A stretch of DNA of 64,000 bases from DASRIA01 sp963768885 (GCA_963768885.1 CAVYJN010000006.1:248001-312000), one strand, 5' to 3'; shown: positions 14,269-22,975, counted from the stretch's first letter. Notes: generated by a model from the letters alone, not told the origin. Made by a program: numbers and translations.

Positions 14269-16164
14269 ATGTGTGGCATCTGCGGCCTGCTGTCGCTCGA
14301 CGGCGCGCCCGTCGACCCGGGCGTCGTCGAGTCCATGAACGACACGCTCGTGCACCGCGGCCCCGACAGCGCCGGCGCCTTCGTGGAGGGCCCCGTCGCG
14401 CTTGCCGCGCGGCGCCTGTCGATCATCGACCTCGAGGGCTCCGACCAGCCCATCGGGAACGAGGACGGCCGCATCCAGGTCGTCCAGAACGGCGAGATCT
14501 ACAACTACCGGCAGCTGCGCGAGCGCCTCGAGCACCGTGGGCACAAGTTCTCGACCCAGGGCGACACGGAGGTGCTCGTGCATCTCTACGAGGAGCGCGG
14601 CCCGGCGTTCGTCGAGGACCTGCGCGGGATGTTCGCGATCGCGCTGTGGGACCGGCTCGAGCGGCGCCTCGTGCTCGCCCGCGACCGCTTCGGCATCAAG
14701 CCGCTCTACTACCGCGTGCAGGACGGCACGCTGTCGTTCGCTTCCGAGCTGAAGGCGCTGCTGCGCCAGCCCGGGATGTCACGCGAGGTCGACGCCGACG
14801 CGCTCGAGGCATACCTCGCGTTCAACTCCATCCCGGCGCCCCTGACGATCTTCCGCGAGGCGCGCAAGCTCCCGCCGGGTCACCTGCTGCTTGCCGAGGG
14901 AGGGGAGACACGCCTGCGCCGATACGCGCGCCCGCGGCCGGTCGCGGCCGGGAAGGAGCGCACGGAGAGCGAGGTGGAGCTGGCCCAGGAGCTGCGCGAG
15001 CGCCTGCGTGACTCGGTCCGCGCGCATCTCGTCTCCGACGTCCCGGTCGGGGTGATGCTCTCGGGCGGGATCGACTCTTCGGCGCTCGCCGCGCTCGCCG
15101 CGCGCGAGAGCTCTTACCGCGTGAGCACGTTCTCGATCGGGTTCGAGGAGCGCTCCTTCAACGAGCTCGAGCTCGCGCGCCGGGTCGCAGAGCTCTACGG
15201 GACCGATCACCACGAGCTGATCCTGCGACCGGACGCGGTCGACCTGCTGCCGCGGCTCGCCGAGGCGTTCGACGAGCCCTTCGCCGACTCGTCGGCGCTC
15301 CCGACGTATCTCGTGTCGCAGCTCGCGGCCGGGACGGTCAAGGTCGCGCTCTCGGGGGAGGGCGGGGACGAGCTGTTCGGCGGCTACTACACCTACGTCG
15401 CGGACACGCTCGCGCCGCGCATCGGTCCCGTCGCCTCCGTGCTGCGGCCTCTGATCGAGCGCCTGCCCAGCTCGTCGTCCAAGATCAGCTTCGACTACAA
15501 GGCGAAGCGGTTCGCGCGCGCTGCTCACCTCCCGCCGCTCGAGCGCCACCACGGCTGGAAGGAGATCTTCACGCCCGACGCGCGCGCGGCGCTGCTCGAC
15601 GGGCGGCGCGGCACGATCGACCCGCTCGACATCTACCGCGCGCGCTACGAGGAGACGGCGGGTGCCGACGAGCTCGCCCGCCTCCAGGACGTCGACGTCG
15701 GTATCTACCTGGCCGACGACCTGCTCGTGAAGACCGACCGCGCGAGCATGGCGCACTCCCTGGAAGCGAGGGTCCCGTTCTGCGATCCCGAGGTCGCCGA
15801 GCTGGCGCTCGCGCTGCCGCGCAGGATGAAGGTCCGCCGCCTCGCGAAGAAGCGGCTGTTGCGCGACGCCGTCGCGAGCATGCTGCCGCGCGAGATCGTC
15901 CACGGCCGCAAGCAGGGGTTCTCGATCCCGGCCGCGGCCTGGCTGCGCGGCGACCTCGAGCCGTTCGCGCGGGAGATGCTCTCGGCCGAGAAGCTGCGCG
16001 ATCAGGGGTTCTTCCAGCCGGAGGTGGTGACCGGGCTGATCGACCGCCACGTCGCTCGCAAAGAGGACCTCAGCCGCCAGATCTGGGGACTCCTGATGTT
16101 CTCCCTGTGGCACGATCGCTACGTGGCGCAGGTGCCCGACCGCGAACTGCGAACTGCGAACTGA
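14269..16164 (+). CDS. asnB: Glutamine-dependent asparagine synthase family amidotransferase
   Basis: A 631-residue class II amidotransferase. The mature N-terminal Cys is residue 2 (MCGICGLLSLDG), with NEDGRIQVVQNGEIYNY in the glutaminase domain (about 1-200). The ATP-pyrophosphatase domain has the PP-loop VGVMLSGGIDSSALAAL, the SGEGGDELFGGY motif and the DRASMAHSLEARVPF signature. Housekeeping AsnB is possible. Because it lies inside a glycan operon, a role amidating a sugar carboxylate or a cell-wall component is equally plausible. The last residues are encoded by a three-copy heptamer repeat, and the stop overlaps the next start (TGATG). Confidence 0.9.
   Translation: MCGICGLLSLDGAPVDPGVVESMNDTLVHRGPDSAGAFVEGPVALAARRLSIIDLEGSDQPIGNEDGRIQVVQNGEIYNYRQLRERLEHRGHKFSTQGDTEVLVHLYEERGPAFVEDLRGMFAIALWDRLERRLVLARDRFGIKPLYYRVQDGTLSFASELKALLRQPGMSREVDADALEAYLAFNSIPAPLTIFREARKLPPGHLLLAEGGETRLRRYARPRPVAAGKERTESEVELAQELRERLRDSVRAHLVSDVPVGVMLSGGIDSSALAALAARESSYRVSTFSIGFEERSFNELELARRVAELYGTDHHELILRPDAVDLLPRLAEAFDEPFADSSALPTYLVSQLAAGTVKVALSGEGGDELFGGYYTYVADTLAPRIGPVASVLRPLIERLPSSSSKISFDYKAKRFARAAHLPPLERHHGWKEIFTPDARAALLDGRRGTIDPLDIYRARYEETAGADELARLQDVDVGIYLADDLLVKTDRASMAHSLEARVPFCDPEVAELALALPRRMKVRRLAKKRLLRDAVASMLPREIVHGRKQGFSIPAAAWLRGDLEPFAREMLSAEKLRDQGFFQPEVVTGLIDRHVARKEDLSRQIWGLLMFSLWHDRYVAQVPDRELRTAN
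16142..16162 (+). repeat. Three tandem copies of a 7-bp repeat at the asnB-wecA junction
   Basis: GCGAACT is repeated three times without interruption, directly followed by GATG, where asnB ends and the next gene begins. A change of copy number by slippage would shift the last asnB codons and break the TGATG coupling. Confidence 0.8.
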
Positions 16165-17354
16165 TGCCCTCGGTGCTCGACGCAATCCTCGCTTTCGCCC
16201 TGGCCTTGGTCGTCGTGTGGATCTCGACCCCGGTCGTGAAGGCGATGGCGTGGCGCATCGGGGCGATCGACGAGCCCCGCGCGCGCGGTCTGCATCAGAT
16301 GCCGACCCCGCGGCTCGGGGGTGTCGCGATCCTCGCCGGCATCCTGGCCTCGGGCCTCGTGTTCCTGCCCTCCGACCAGCAGACGACCGGCATCCTGATC
16401 GGCGCGGCCGTGATCGTCGCGGTCGGCGTCGCGGACGACCTGCTCGACCTGTCGGCCGACGTGAAGCTCGCGGGGCAGGTGCTGGCGGCGGTCGTGCCGG
16501 TTGCGGCGGGCGTGCGCGTCGAGACGATGACGCTCCCGTTCGCGGGCCACATCGACCTCGGCGACCTCTCGTATCCGCTGACGGTGATCGGCATCGTCGC
16601 CGTGATGAACATCGTGAACTTCATCGACGGCGTCGACGGCCTCGCCGCGGGGGTCTGCACGATCGCGGCGCTGACGTTCGCGGTGATCGCGCTGTCGCTC
16701 GATCGCAACGCGGCGGGCGTGCTCGCGATGCTCACGGCGGGGGCGGCGCTCGGCTACCTGCGCCACGGGTTCCACCCCGCCTCGATCTTCCTGGGCGACT
16801 CGGGGTCGAACCTGCTCGGCTACATGCTCGCGGCGATCGCCGTGCAGGGCGCGTTGAAGACCAACGCGGTGGTCGCTCTCGTCTTCCCGCTCGTGATCCT
16901 CGCCGTCCCGATCCTCGATTCGAGCTTCGTGATCGCGAAGCGCATCAAGTACGGGCAGCCGGTCTATCAGGCAGACCGCTGGCACTTCCACCATCGCTTC
17001 GCGAACATCGGCTTCTCCCAGCGGCGCACGGTCCTCTACCTCTACGGATGGACGATCGTCCTCGCGATGCTCGCGCTCGCCCTGCGCTTCGTCCCCTACA
17101 CCGACGACCACGGGAACTTCAACGTCGGCTGGAGCCTCGTGATCGCGGCTTTCGCGCTTGCCGCCGTCGCGGCGAGCGTCTATCTCGTGCTGGTGCTCGA
17201 GATCCTCAAGCTCAAGCGGTTCCGCCAGTTCCAGCTGCGGCGCGAGCACGCGCTGCACGGCCAGCCGCCGCCGGAGCCCGCCGAGATCGAGGCGAGCGTC
17301 GCGCGCGAGCTCGAGACCGGGGAGTTCGAGATCGTGCGGCCCCCCGACCCGTGA
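16164..17354 (+). CDS. wecA: Undecaprenyl-phosphate GlcNAc-1-phosphate transferase (WecA/TagO/MraY family)
   Basis: A 396-residue polytopic phosphoglycosyltransferase with about 11 helices that links HexNAc-1-phosphate to undecaprenyl phosphate at the inner membrane. Diagnostic motifs include LHQMPTPRLGGVAI near the N-terminus and VGVADDLLDLSADVKLAGQV with the metal-binding DD. Further on are VNFIDGVDGLAAGV, FHPASIFLGDSGSNLLGY and the substrate-loop WHFHHRFANIGFS that separates WecA/TagO enzymes from MraY. The C-terminal tail is cytoplasmic and Glu-rich. The start overlaps the asnB stop. Finding both this and a monotopic enzyme in one operon implies two initiating steps. Confidence 0.9.
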   Translation: MPSVLDAILAFALALVVVWISTPVVKAMAWRIGAIDEPRARGLHQMPTPRLGGVAILAGILASGLVFLPSDQQTTGILIGAAVIVAVGVADDLLDLSADVKLAGQVLAAVVPVAAGVRVETMTLPFAGHIDLGDLSYPLTVIGIVAVMNIVNFIDGVDGLAAGVCTIAALTFAVIALSLDRNAAGVLAMLTAGAALGYLRHGFHPASIFLGDSGSNLLGYMLAAIAVQGALKTNAVVALVFPLVILAVPILDSSFVIAKRIKYGQPVYQADRWHFHHRFANIGFSQRRTVLYLYGWTIVLAMLALALRFVPYTDDHGNFNVGWSLVIAAFALAAVAASVYLVLVLEILKLKRFRQFQLRREHALHGQPPPEPAEIEASVARELETGEFEIVRPPDP

Positions 17355-18226
17355 GGCGCGTCCTCCTGCTCGCGCTGGCGGTGACGCTCTGGGTCGCCGG
17401 GCCGGCGTACGCCGGCGACGACCAGATCGTGATCTCCGGCGACGTGCACGTCGCACGCGGGCAGACGCTCGACGACGTCCTGGTGATCGACGGCCACGTC
17501 GCGATCGACGGAAGGCTCGAGGGCGAGCTGATCGCGATCAGCGCCCCGGTGCGCATCTCCGGGACGGTCGAGGGCGACGTGGTGGCGCTCACCGACCGCG
17601 CCGTGATCGAGCGCGGCGCGAGGATCGGAGGGGACCTGGTCTACGCCGACAAGCGCCCGCGGGTCGCGCGGGGAGCGACCGTCGAGGGCGAGACGCGACG
17701 CGTCGACCTCGACGAGATCTCCTCGCCGTTCAAGGCGTTCGCGGCGCGCATCGCCCTGTGGCTCGCGTTCAGCGTGTCGTCGCTGGCGCTCGGCTTCCTG
17801 CTGCTGTGGCTCGCACCGCGCGCGCTCGAGGCCGCGCTGTGGACCGCGCGCACGAGCACCGGATCCGCGATCGGGATGGGGCTGGCCGTGTTCTTCGGTC
17901 TGCCGGTGGCCGCACTGCTCGCGATCGTCACGCTCGTCGGGATCCCGCTCGGGATCGTCGCGCTGCTGGCGCTGCTGCCGCTGTACGCGATCGGGTACAC
18001 GACCAGCGCCTACCTGCTCGGCCGCGCGATCGTGCGGCCGCCGACCGGCCGCGCGCTCGCCTTCCTCGCGGGGTGGGGGATCCTCCGTGCGCTGGCGCTC
18101 GTTCCCTGGCTCGGCGGGCTCGTGTGGTTCGGCGCCGCCGTCTTCGGACTCGGCGCGCTCACGGTCGCGTTGTGGCGCGCGCGGCAGAGCGGCGTCGGTC
18201 CGCAGGGCGTGCCGGCGGGGGCGTGA
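17351..18226 (+). CDS. Exported bactofilin-like/polymer-forming membrane protein
   Basis: A 291-residue protein. A signal peptide (about 1-21, LLLALAVTLWVAGPAYAG) is followed by a right-handed beta-helix-like segment of repeated short strands (IVISGDVHVARGQTLDDVLV, VAIDGRLEGELIAISAPVR, RISGTVEGDVVAL). This resembles bactofilin/polymer-forming cytoskeletal domains but faces outward. Four C-terminal membrane helices follow (about 145-285). The GTG start overlaps the wecA stop by four bases. Membership of the glycan operon suggests a scaffold or export-site role, but this is inference from position. Confidence 0.7.
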   Translation: MRRVLLLALAVTLWVAGPAYAGDDQIVISGDVHVARGQTLDDVLVIDGHVAIDGRLEGELIAISAPVRISGTVEGDVVALTDRAVIERGARIGGDLVYADKRPRVARGATVEGETRRVDLDEISSPFKAFAARIALWLAFSVSSLALGFLLLWLAPRALEAALWTARTSTGSAIGMGLAVFFGLPVAALLAIVTLVGIPLGIVALLALLPLYAIGYTTSAYLLGRAIVRPPTGRALAFLAGWGILRALALVPWLGGLVWFGAAVFGLGALTVALWRARQSGVGPQGVPAGA

Positions 18227-18489
18227 CCACGCGCACCGTGCGCGGCACGGTCGAGTTCATCTGGGACGACGCCGGGCACATGCTCGTGACCCTCGACCCG
18301 GAGGACCCCGCCGACCCTCACACGTTCGAGCTGACGGGAGCGCTGCGCGACCGGCTTGCCGGATCGCTCGGGGAGGGCGATCGCGTCGAGGTCGACTTCG
18401 AGGCGGTGCCCTACGAGGTGCTGGACCCCGACTCCGGCCCCTCCGAGAGCCTGCGCGCCGAGGTCCTCGACCTCCGCGTCTCCCGTTAG
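18223..18489 (+). CDS. Small acidic beta-rich protein of unknown function
   Basis: The 88-residue product starts with GTG at 18223, overlapping the preceding stop by four bases. It is strongly acidic and strand-rich (VRGTVEFIWDDAGHMLVTLD, DRVEVDFEAVPYEVLDPDSG) and may form a small barrel. I recognise no family. It is the last gene of the glycan operon; its stop overlaps that of the convergent repeat-protein gene by a couple of bases. Confidence 0.6.
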   Translation: MTTRTVRGTVEFIWDDAGHMLVTLDPEDPADPHTFELTGALRDRLAGSLGEGDRVEVDFEAVPYEVLDPDSGPSESLRAEVLDLRVSR

Positions 18490-19601
18490 ATGATTTCGAG
18501 CGCCCGCAGCGGGCGTCCCTGCTCGTCCACCTCGTAGACCGGCGCACAGACCCCCGGCGCCTTGACCGTGTCCGGGTAGTCGCCGCCGGGATAGGTCACG
18601 ATCTCCGCGAGGCGCACCGGGCACGCCACGAACCGGGTCGCGCCGTAGGTCCGCGGCACGGCGAGCGCGGGGTAGGGGGAGAGATGGATGCCGCCGCCGC
18701 ATTCGCGCTCGCCGCCGTCCCAGTCGGGCGCCGTGGGCTGCGAGCCCGGCGCGTAGCTCATGCCGTGGTAGGAGTTGAAGTCGCGCGTCGACGGCCTTGT
18801 AGAGCGTGGCGACGCCGTCGCGCGACCTCGACGCCGTAGAACGTCGCACCACTCCTCGGCCGTCGCGGGCACGGGCACACGGGTGACCGTCGCCGCCCGT
18901 TCACCTCGACGCCCGGTCCGTGCAGCGATGACGCTCACGTGGCCGAGCGCATCGATCGCCGCGCCGCCGCGGGCGCGCACGATGCTCGCACCCAGGGCAC
19001 GCACGCGCGCCCGGCCGCCCGCCTCGACGAAGCTCGACTCGCGCGCCTCGACGCGTCGCCTCGCCGACCGCCCGCACGCTCGCCGAGCCCCAGGCGATCG
19101 ACGTTCGCCTCGTCGAAGGCCTGCACGGTCGCCGAGTTCCAGGCCTTCACGGCGGTACGCCCGTGCGCGGCGACGCGCGCCCGTTCGTGGGCGCGCACGC
19201 GCAGTCCTCCGTCGCGATCAGGCTGGTCTGCCCTCGCGCCAGGATCGCGCGCCCGGCCGCTGCGCTCTGGCCGTCGCGCGCGCGGACAGGAACGACGCGG
19301 CGCGTCGCCGGCCGCACGTGCTCGTCGCCGGCGCGCACCGACACCTCGTCCGCGGCCTCGACGACCACTCGGTCACGCGCCACCACCGACGCGGCCGATC
19401 CACTCGCGCGCACGATCGCCTCGCCGCCGGCGTCGACCACTGCCTGCCCGCGACCCGGTCACCCGCACCGAGTCGACCGCCCGCGCGCACGCGCGATCCC
19501 GCTCACGATGAACTCGCCGTCGCCCGCGCAGACCGGGATGCCGCGGCCCTTTCGAGCACCGCGTCGAGCTCTTCCTGAGTGAAGACGTCGTGCGATTCCA
19601 T
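18486..19601 (-). pseudogene. Alanine/valine repeat protein gene, broken by several frame changes
   Basis: Read from an ATG at 19599-19601 (MESHDVFTQEELDAVLERAA), the protein-like sequence hops between frames. The middle is a solenoid-like series of short units of the form A-x-V-x-A: GEAIVRASGSA, VVVEAADEVSVRAGDE, HERARVAAHGRTAVKAWNSA, TVQAFDEANVD, ALGASIVRARGGAAIDALGH. The C-terminal domain is intact in one frame after about 18785 (DFNSYHGMSYAPGSQPTAP, then CGGGIHLSPYPALAV, RFVACPVRLAEIVTYPGG, VKAPGVCAPVYEVDEQG). At least six one-base insertions are needed, for example near 18786, 18821 and 18846. Intact it would be about 370 residues. Real decay and sequence error cannot be told apart here, because this gene is not essential. 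Confidence 0.6.
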
Positions 19602-19617
19602 TCCATTGTGCAGAGCG

Positions 19618-20440
19618 ATGGCGAAACCCTATCTCGCTGCCTGCACGATGTACCGCGATGCCGCTTCGTACCTCGCCGAGTGGATCGAGTTCCACCGGCT
19701 GGTGGGAACGGAGCGCTTCTTCCTCTACGACAACGGGAGCGTCGACGACCACCGCGACGTGCTGGCCCCGTACATCGAGGATGGCATCGTGGTGGTGCAC
19801 GACTGGCCGATGCCGTTCATCGGCCGCCGGGGAATCGGGGGCGCCCTGCAGCGGGCGTTCGACAATTGCCTCGGTGCCCACCGCGAGGACTCCCGCTGGA
19901 TCGCATTCCTCGACCTCGACGAGTTCCTGTTTTCACCCACCGGCGCGGCGCTCTCGGAGCTGTTGCCCGAGTACGAGGAGTACGCCGCGGTCTGCGTGAG
20001 CCGCGCCGAGTTCGGGACATCCGGGCATCGCACGCGGCCGGATGGGCTCGTGATCGAGAACTTCGTCCACCGCCGTCCCGTGCGACCCGACGACCACGTC
20101 CCGGTGAAGTGCATCGTCGACCCTCAAAGGACGCGTTCTGTCACGGGGACCACACACGTTCGACTACCGGCAGGGCGCCGCCGTGGACGAGCACCGGCGT
20201 CCGGTGGAGCAGCTCGACGCGTACGGCCGGAAGCCGGTCAGCTGGTCGAAGTTCAGGATCCACCACTACGGGAGCAAGTCCGAGGAGGAGGTCGAGCGCA
20301 AGACGCAGCAATGGCAGAGGGCCGGCTCCGCGCGGGCTGCGCACGTGCACGGAGTCGGGCCGCGCGGCGAGCTGGACGAGACGCTGACCGCCTACGGTCC
20401 GCCGGTGCGGGAAGCGATCGAGCGAGCGCGGGGGCGCTAG
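19618..20440 (+). CDS. Glycosyltransferase family 92-like (DUF23), one frame change
   Basis: The GT-A-like protein starts MAKPYLAACTMYRDAASYLA and has the family features EWIEFHRLVGTERFFLYDNG, SVDDHRDVLAPYIEDGIV and the acidic metal site WIAFLDLDEFLFSP. After KCIVDPQRTRSVTG the frame must move by one to give PHTFDYRQGAAVDEHRRPV, then SWSKFRIHHYGSKSEEEV and the C-terminus at 20440. An extra A at 20149 explains this exactly (GGG-A-CCACAC). Repaired length is about 273 residues. The donor sugar is unknown; position next to the glycan operon suggests surface polysaccharide modification. Confidence 0.8.
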
Positions 20441-21129
20441 GCCCGCCCGTAGACGGGCACCGCGGCGCCGCTCACCGGCGCCGACTCGTCCGAGCACAGG
20501 AACCGGATCACCGCGGCGATCTCGGCCGGCTGCACCCAGCGCGAGTGATCGGCGTCGGGCTGGGACCGGCGGTTTGCCGCGGTGTCGATCACGCTCGGCA
20601 GGACTGCGTTGCAGCGCACACGCTCTTCGCGGTAGTCGGCCGCGACGGCCTTCGCGAAAGCCTGCACCGCCGCCTTTGACGACGCATACGCCGCCGCCCC
20701 GGGAAACGGCTGCAGCGCCGCGCGGGCCGAGACGCACACGATCGCGCCGCCGCCGGCGTCGATCAGGTACGGCGCGGCGGCACGCGTGACGAGGAAGGTC
20801 GGGCGCAGGTTGAGGCGGTACATGCGCTCGAAGTCCGCGAGGCTCGTCTCGTGCAGCCTCGGCCCCGCCGAGTAGCCGCCGACGAGGTTCACGACCGCGC
20901 GCAGCGGGCGGCGGCCGGACGCGGCTCCGCGCACGAGCTCCTCGACGACCTGCTCGTCGAAGAGGTCGGCCTGGGCGAGGTCGAGGCCGTCGCGCGCGCC
21001 CATGCGGTCGCGTTCCTCCGGGACGACCCAGGTCGCGACGACGTGCCACCCGGCGTCGAGCATCGCCTCCACGACCGCGCCGCCGAGTGCGCCGGTGCCG
21101 CCGGTCACGAGCACGGTGCCCTCGCTCAT
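20437..21129 (-). CDS. Short-chain dehydrogenase/reductase
   Basis: A 230-residue classical SDR. The cofactor loop is VLVTGGTGALGGAVVEAMLD at the N-terminus. VNLVGGYS is the NAG-like strand. The active site has Ser in AIVCVSARAAL and Tyr-x-x-x-Lys in AAYASSKAAVQAF. No specific substrate signature is visible, so the reaction is unspecified NAD(P)-dependent oxidation or reduction. It converges with the glycosyltransferase (four-base overlap of ends). A TAGGCT -10-like hexamer ends seven bases before its ATG. Confidence 0.88.
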   Translation of the reverse strand: MSEGTVLVTGGTGALGGAVVEAMLDAGWHVVATWVVPEERDRMGARDGLDLAQADLFDEQVVEELVRGAASGRRPLRAVVNLVGGYSAGPRLHETSLADFERMYRLNLRPTFLVTRAAAPYLIDAGGGAIVCVSARAALQPFPGAAAYASSKAAVQAFAKAVAADYREERVRCNAVLPSVIDTAANRRSQPDADHSRWVQPAEIAAVIRFLCSDESAPVSGAAVPVYGRA

Positions 21130-21136
21130 GGCGCGA

Positions 21137-21142
21137 AGCCTA
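21137..21142 (-). promoter_or_regulatory. -10-like hexamer of the SDR gene
   Basis: On the minus strand TAGGCT ends seven bases before the ATG at 21129, fitting the leaderless pattern. Confidence 0.45.
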
Positions 21143-21189
21143 GTGGCTCACGCCAAGTAGGAACGTTCCTGGTGGCGGCTGTCACAAAG

Positions 21190-21219
21190 TTGTTACAAAG
21201 TCCGATTTTTCGCTATCCT
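21190..21219 (+). promoter_or_regulatory. Probable promoter of the ATP synthase operon
   Basis: TTGTTA (21190-21195) and TATCCT (21214-21219) are 18 bases apart in an unusually AT-rich patch (TTGTTACAAAG...TTTTTCGCTATCC). The first gene of the operon begins about 200 bases downstream, so this mRNA has a long leader, unlike most genes here. Confidence 0.6.
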
Positions 21220-21225
21220 TTGCGG

Positions 21226-21417
21226 CGCTGCTGCCACCCCCGGAGTGTTCGGGGGATCGGGACGGGGCTCGGGCCGATCGCCCGGGCAATAGCCCTCCAA
21301 CACGGTGGTTGTCTCGACAGTGGGCCGGCTCCCCAGCCGGCGATCGGTCGCCCGCGCGCGGTGGGCGTTAGATTGCCGATGGTCCGAGCCGGGTTCAGGC
21401 GGCGGCGACGAAGACCA
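21226..21417 (+). ncRNA. Candidate structured leader of the atp operon
   Basis: About 190 untranslated bases with several strong pairings. CCCCCG/CGGGGG forms near 21236-21254. The palindromic GCCGGC-TCCCCA-GCCGGC hairpin lies near 21330-21347. A long-range ten-pair stem (GGCTCGGGCC with GGTCCGAGCC, one G-U pair) would close a domain of roughly 107 bases between about 21268 and 21390. I could not match it to a known riboswitch or 6S RNA. In very GC-rich DNA some pairing arises by chance, so this is a candidate only. Confidence 0.35.
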
Positions 21418-21622
21418 ATGCTTCCCGACCGCGACAACCCCAGTGAACAGCAGCCCGGCCGGCGCCGGAGCTCTTTTGATCGCCGCGATCCTTGTGTGCG
21501 CCGCGATCGGACTGGGGATCGGCGCGCTGCTTGGCGCTCCCGCGCTGCCGGCCGTGGCCGGCGGGTTCGTGGGCGTCGGTGTGGGGTTCTGGATTGTCTA
21601 TAGCCGCTTCAAAGACCTCTGA
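21418..21622 (+). CDS. AtpZ/AtpI-like small membrane protein, one frame change
   Basis: The natural start is ATG at 21418 (MLPDRDNPSEQQPG). The membrane part (GAGALLIAAILVCAAIGLG, GALLGAPALPAVAGGFVGVG, FWIVYSRFKDL) is in the next frame. An extra C at 21460 explains the break; repaired length is about 67 residues with two helices. Without repair the second frame could start at GTG 21443. Two-helix proteins of this kind (AtpZ-type) sit at the head of atp operons and assist assembly or Mg2+ handling. It is the first gene after the promoter and leader. Confidence 0.65.
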
Positions 21623-21623
21623 G

Positions 21624-22019
21624 ATGACCGAGCCGCGGCCACTTCCGCCCCTCAAGGTCCCGGCCTTCGTCCGGTACCTCGACCTGGTCGTGCTGCTGTT
21701 CGTGGCGCTGCCCATCTTCGTGCTCGCGGATTTGCCGCTCGCCGCCTACGTAGTAGGCGGCGGTGCCTGGATATTCCAGCGGATCGTCCAGGTGCTGATG
21801 CAGCGGCGCGCCGAGGCATCCGACGACCCGCGCGTGGTCGCCGGGTGGACGGCCGGCAGCATGATCGCCCGCGGCTGGTTCTGCGCCCTGGCGATCTTCG
21901 GGGTCGGCCTCGCGGAAGGCGACGAGGCGGGCCTCTCCGCCGCCCTCCTGGTGATCGCCCTGTTCACCGTCTACTTCCTGGTGCGCATGATCCTGCGGCC
22001 GATCGAGGCGGCGCGATGA
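21624..22019 (+). CDS. ATP synthase protein I-like membrane protein
   Basis: A 131-residue protein with four predicted helices (VRYLDLVVLLFVALPIFVLA, AAYVVGGGAWIFQRIVQVLM, GSMIARGWFCALAIFGVGLA, LSAALLVIALFTVYFLVRMI). It occupies the atpI position directly before atpB and overlaps it by four bases (ATGA). Sequence similarity to AtpI is loose, so the call rests on size, helix number and position. AtpI-like proteins help assemble the c-ring. Confidence 0.65.
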   Translation: MTEPRPLPPLKVPAFVRYLDLVVLLFVALPIFVLADLPLAAYVVGGGAWIFQRIVQVLMQRRAEASDDPRVVAGWTAGSMIARGWFCALAIFGVGLAEGDEAGLSAALLVIALFTVYFLVRMILRPIEAAR

Positions 22020-22958
22020 CCACCGCGACCGCACCCCAGCCCGCCTCGGGCGGCGGCCTGAGCCGCCGCGCCAAGATCTTCATCGGCGTCGGGATCTACC
22101 TCGCGATCGGAGTCGCGCTCGGGGTGATCCTCGGCAGCGAGGGCAAGAACGACGAGTTCAAGCCGCAGAACGAGTTCAAGCTCGACAACTGGATCTCGCT
22201 CCAGATCGGGCCGTTCGACATGAGCATCAACAAGGCGGTGCTCTACCTGTTCATGGGCTCGGCGCTCACGATCATCGCCTGGATGTACATCGCGAACCGC
22301 ATGCAGGCGCGGCCGAACCGCGTCCAGACGGCGGTCGAGACCCTCTACCAGCTGATGAAGAAGAACATCACCGAGGGCAACATGGACCAGCGCATGGCGA
22401 AGCGGTGGTTCACGTTGATCGGAACGCTCTTCCTGTTCATCTGGTTCTCGAACCTGATCGGGTACATCCCGCTTCCCGACCAACACCGAGCACAAGGTCG
22501 ACATCTTCGGGCTCCAGGTGCCGTCGCTGTCGCTGTACGCGGCCACGGCCAACATCGCGATCCCGCTCACGCTCACCCTGATGGTGTGGTTCCTGTACCA
22601 CTACGAGGGCATCCGCGCCAAGGGCTTCGTCCCCTACCTGCGCGGGTGGGTGCCCGCCGGCGTCGAGGGGGCCGCCGTCGTCCCGATCTTCGTGATCGAG
22701 GTGATCTCGCACTTCGTGCGGCTGATCTCGCTCTCCGTGCGACTTTTTGCGAACATCCTCGCCGGCCACCTGCTGATCCTGTTCATGGGCGGCGGCCTGG
22801 TCGTGCTGCTCGGGGTCGCGGCGATCGGCGTCTTCACGCTGCCGATGGCCTTTGCCTTCTTCATCTTCGAAGTGGGCCTGGTGGCGACGTTGCAGGCGTT
22901 CATCTTCGCCACTCTCTCTGCCATCTACCTCGGCGGCGCCGTCGCCGAACATCACTAA
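22016..22958 (+). CDS. atpB: ATP synthase subunit a, one frame change
   Basis: This F0 subunit forms the proton half-channels. The first part (to FSNLIGYIPLP) is in one frame. TNTEHKVDIFGLQVPSLSLY and the rest are in the next; removing the G at 22478 joins them into about 313 residues. The essential stator Arg is in LISLSVRLFANILAGHLLIL, and the last helices include FFIFEVGLVATLQAFIFATL. An N-terminal region of about 75 residues with one extra helix precedes the conserved core. The stop is 17 bases before atpE. An inactivating mutation is unlikely in an otherwise complete operon, so I read the shift as a sequence error. Confidence 0.92.
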
Positions 22959-22975
22959 CCGTCTAGGAGGAAACC

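Noticed and set aside
21226..21417. 6S RNA or a known riboswitch in the atp leader
   Set aside because: I could not recognise a 6S-like central bubble or any conserved aptamer core.
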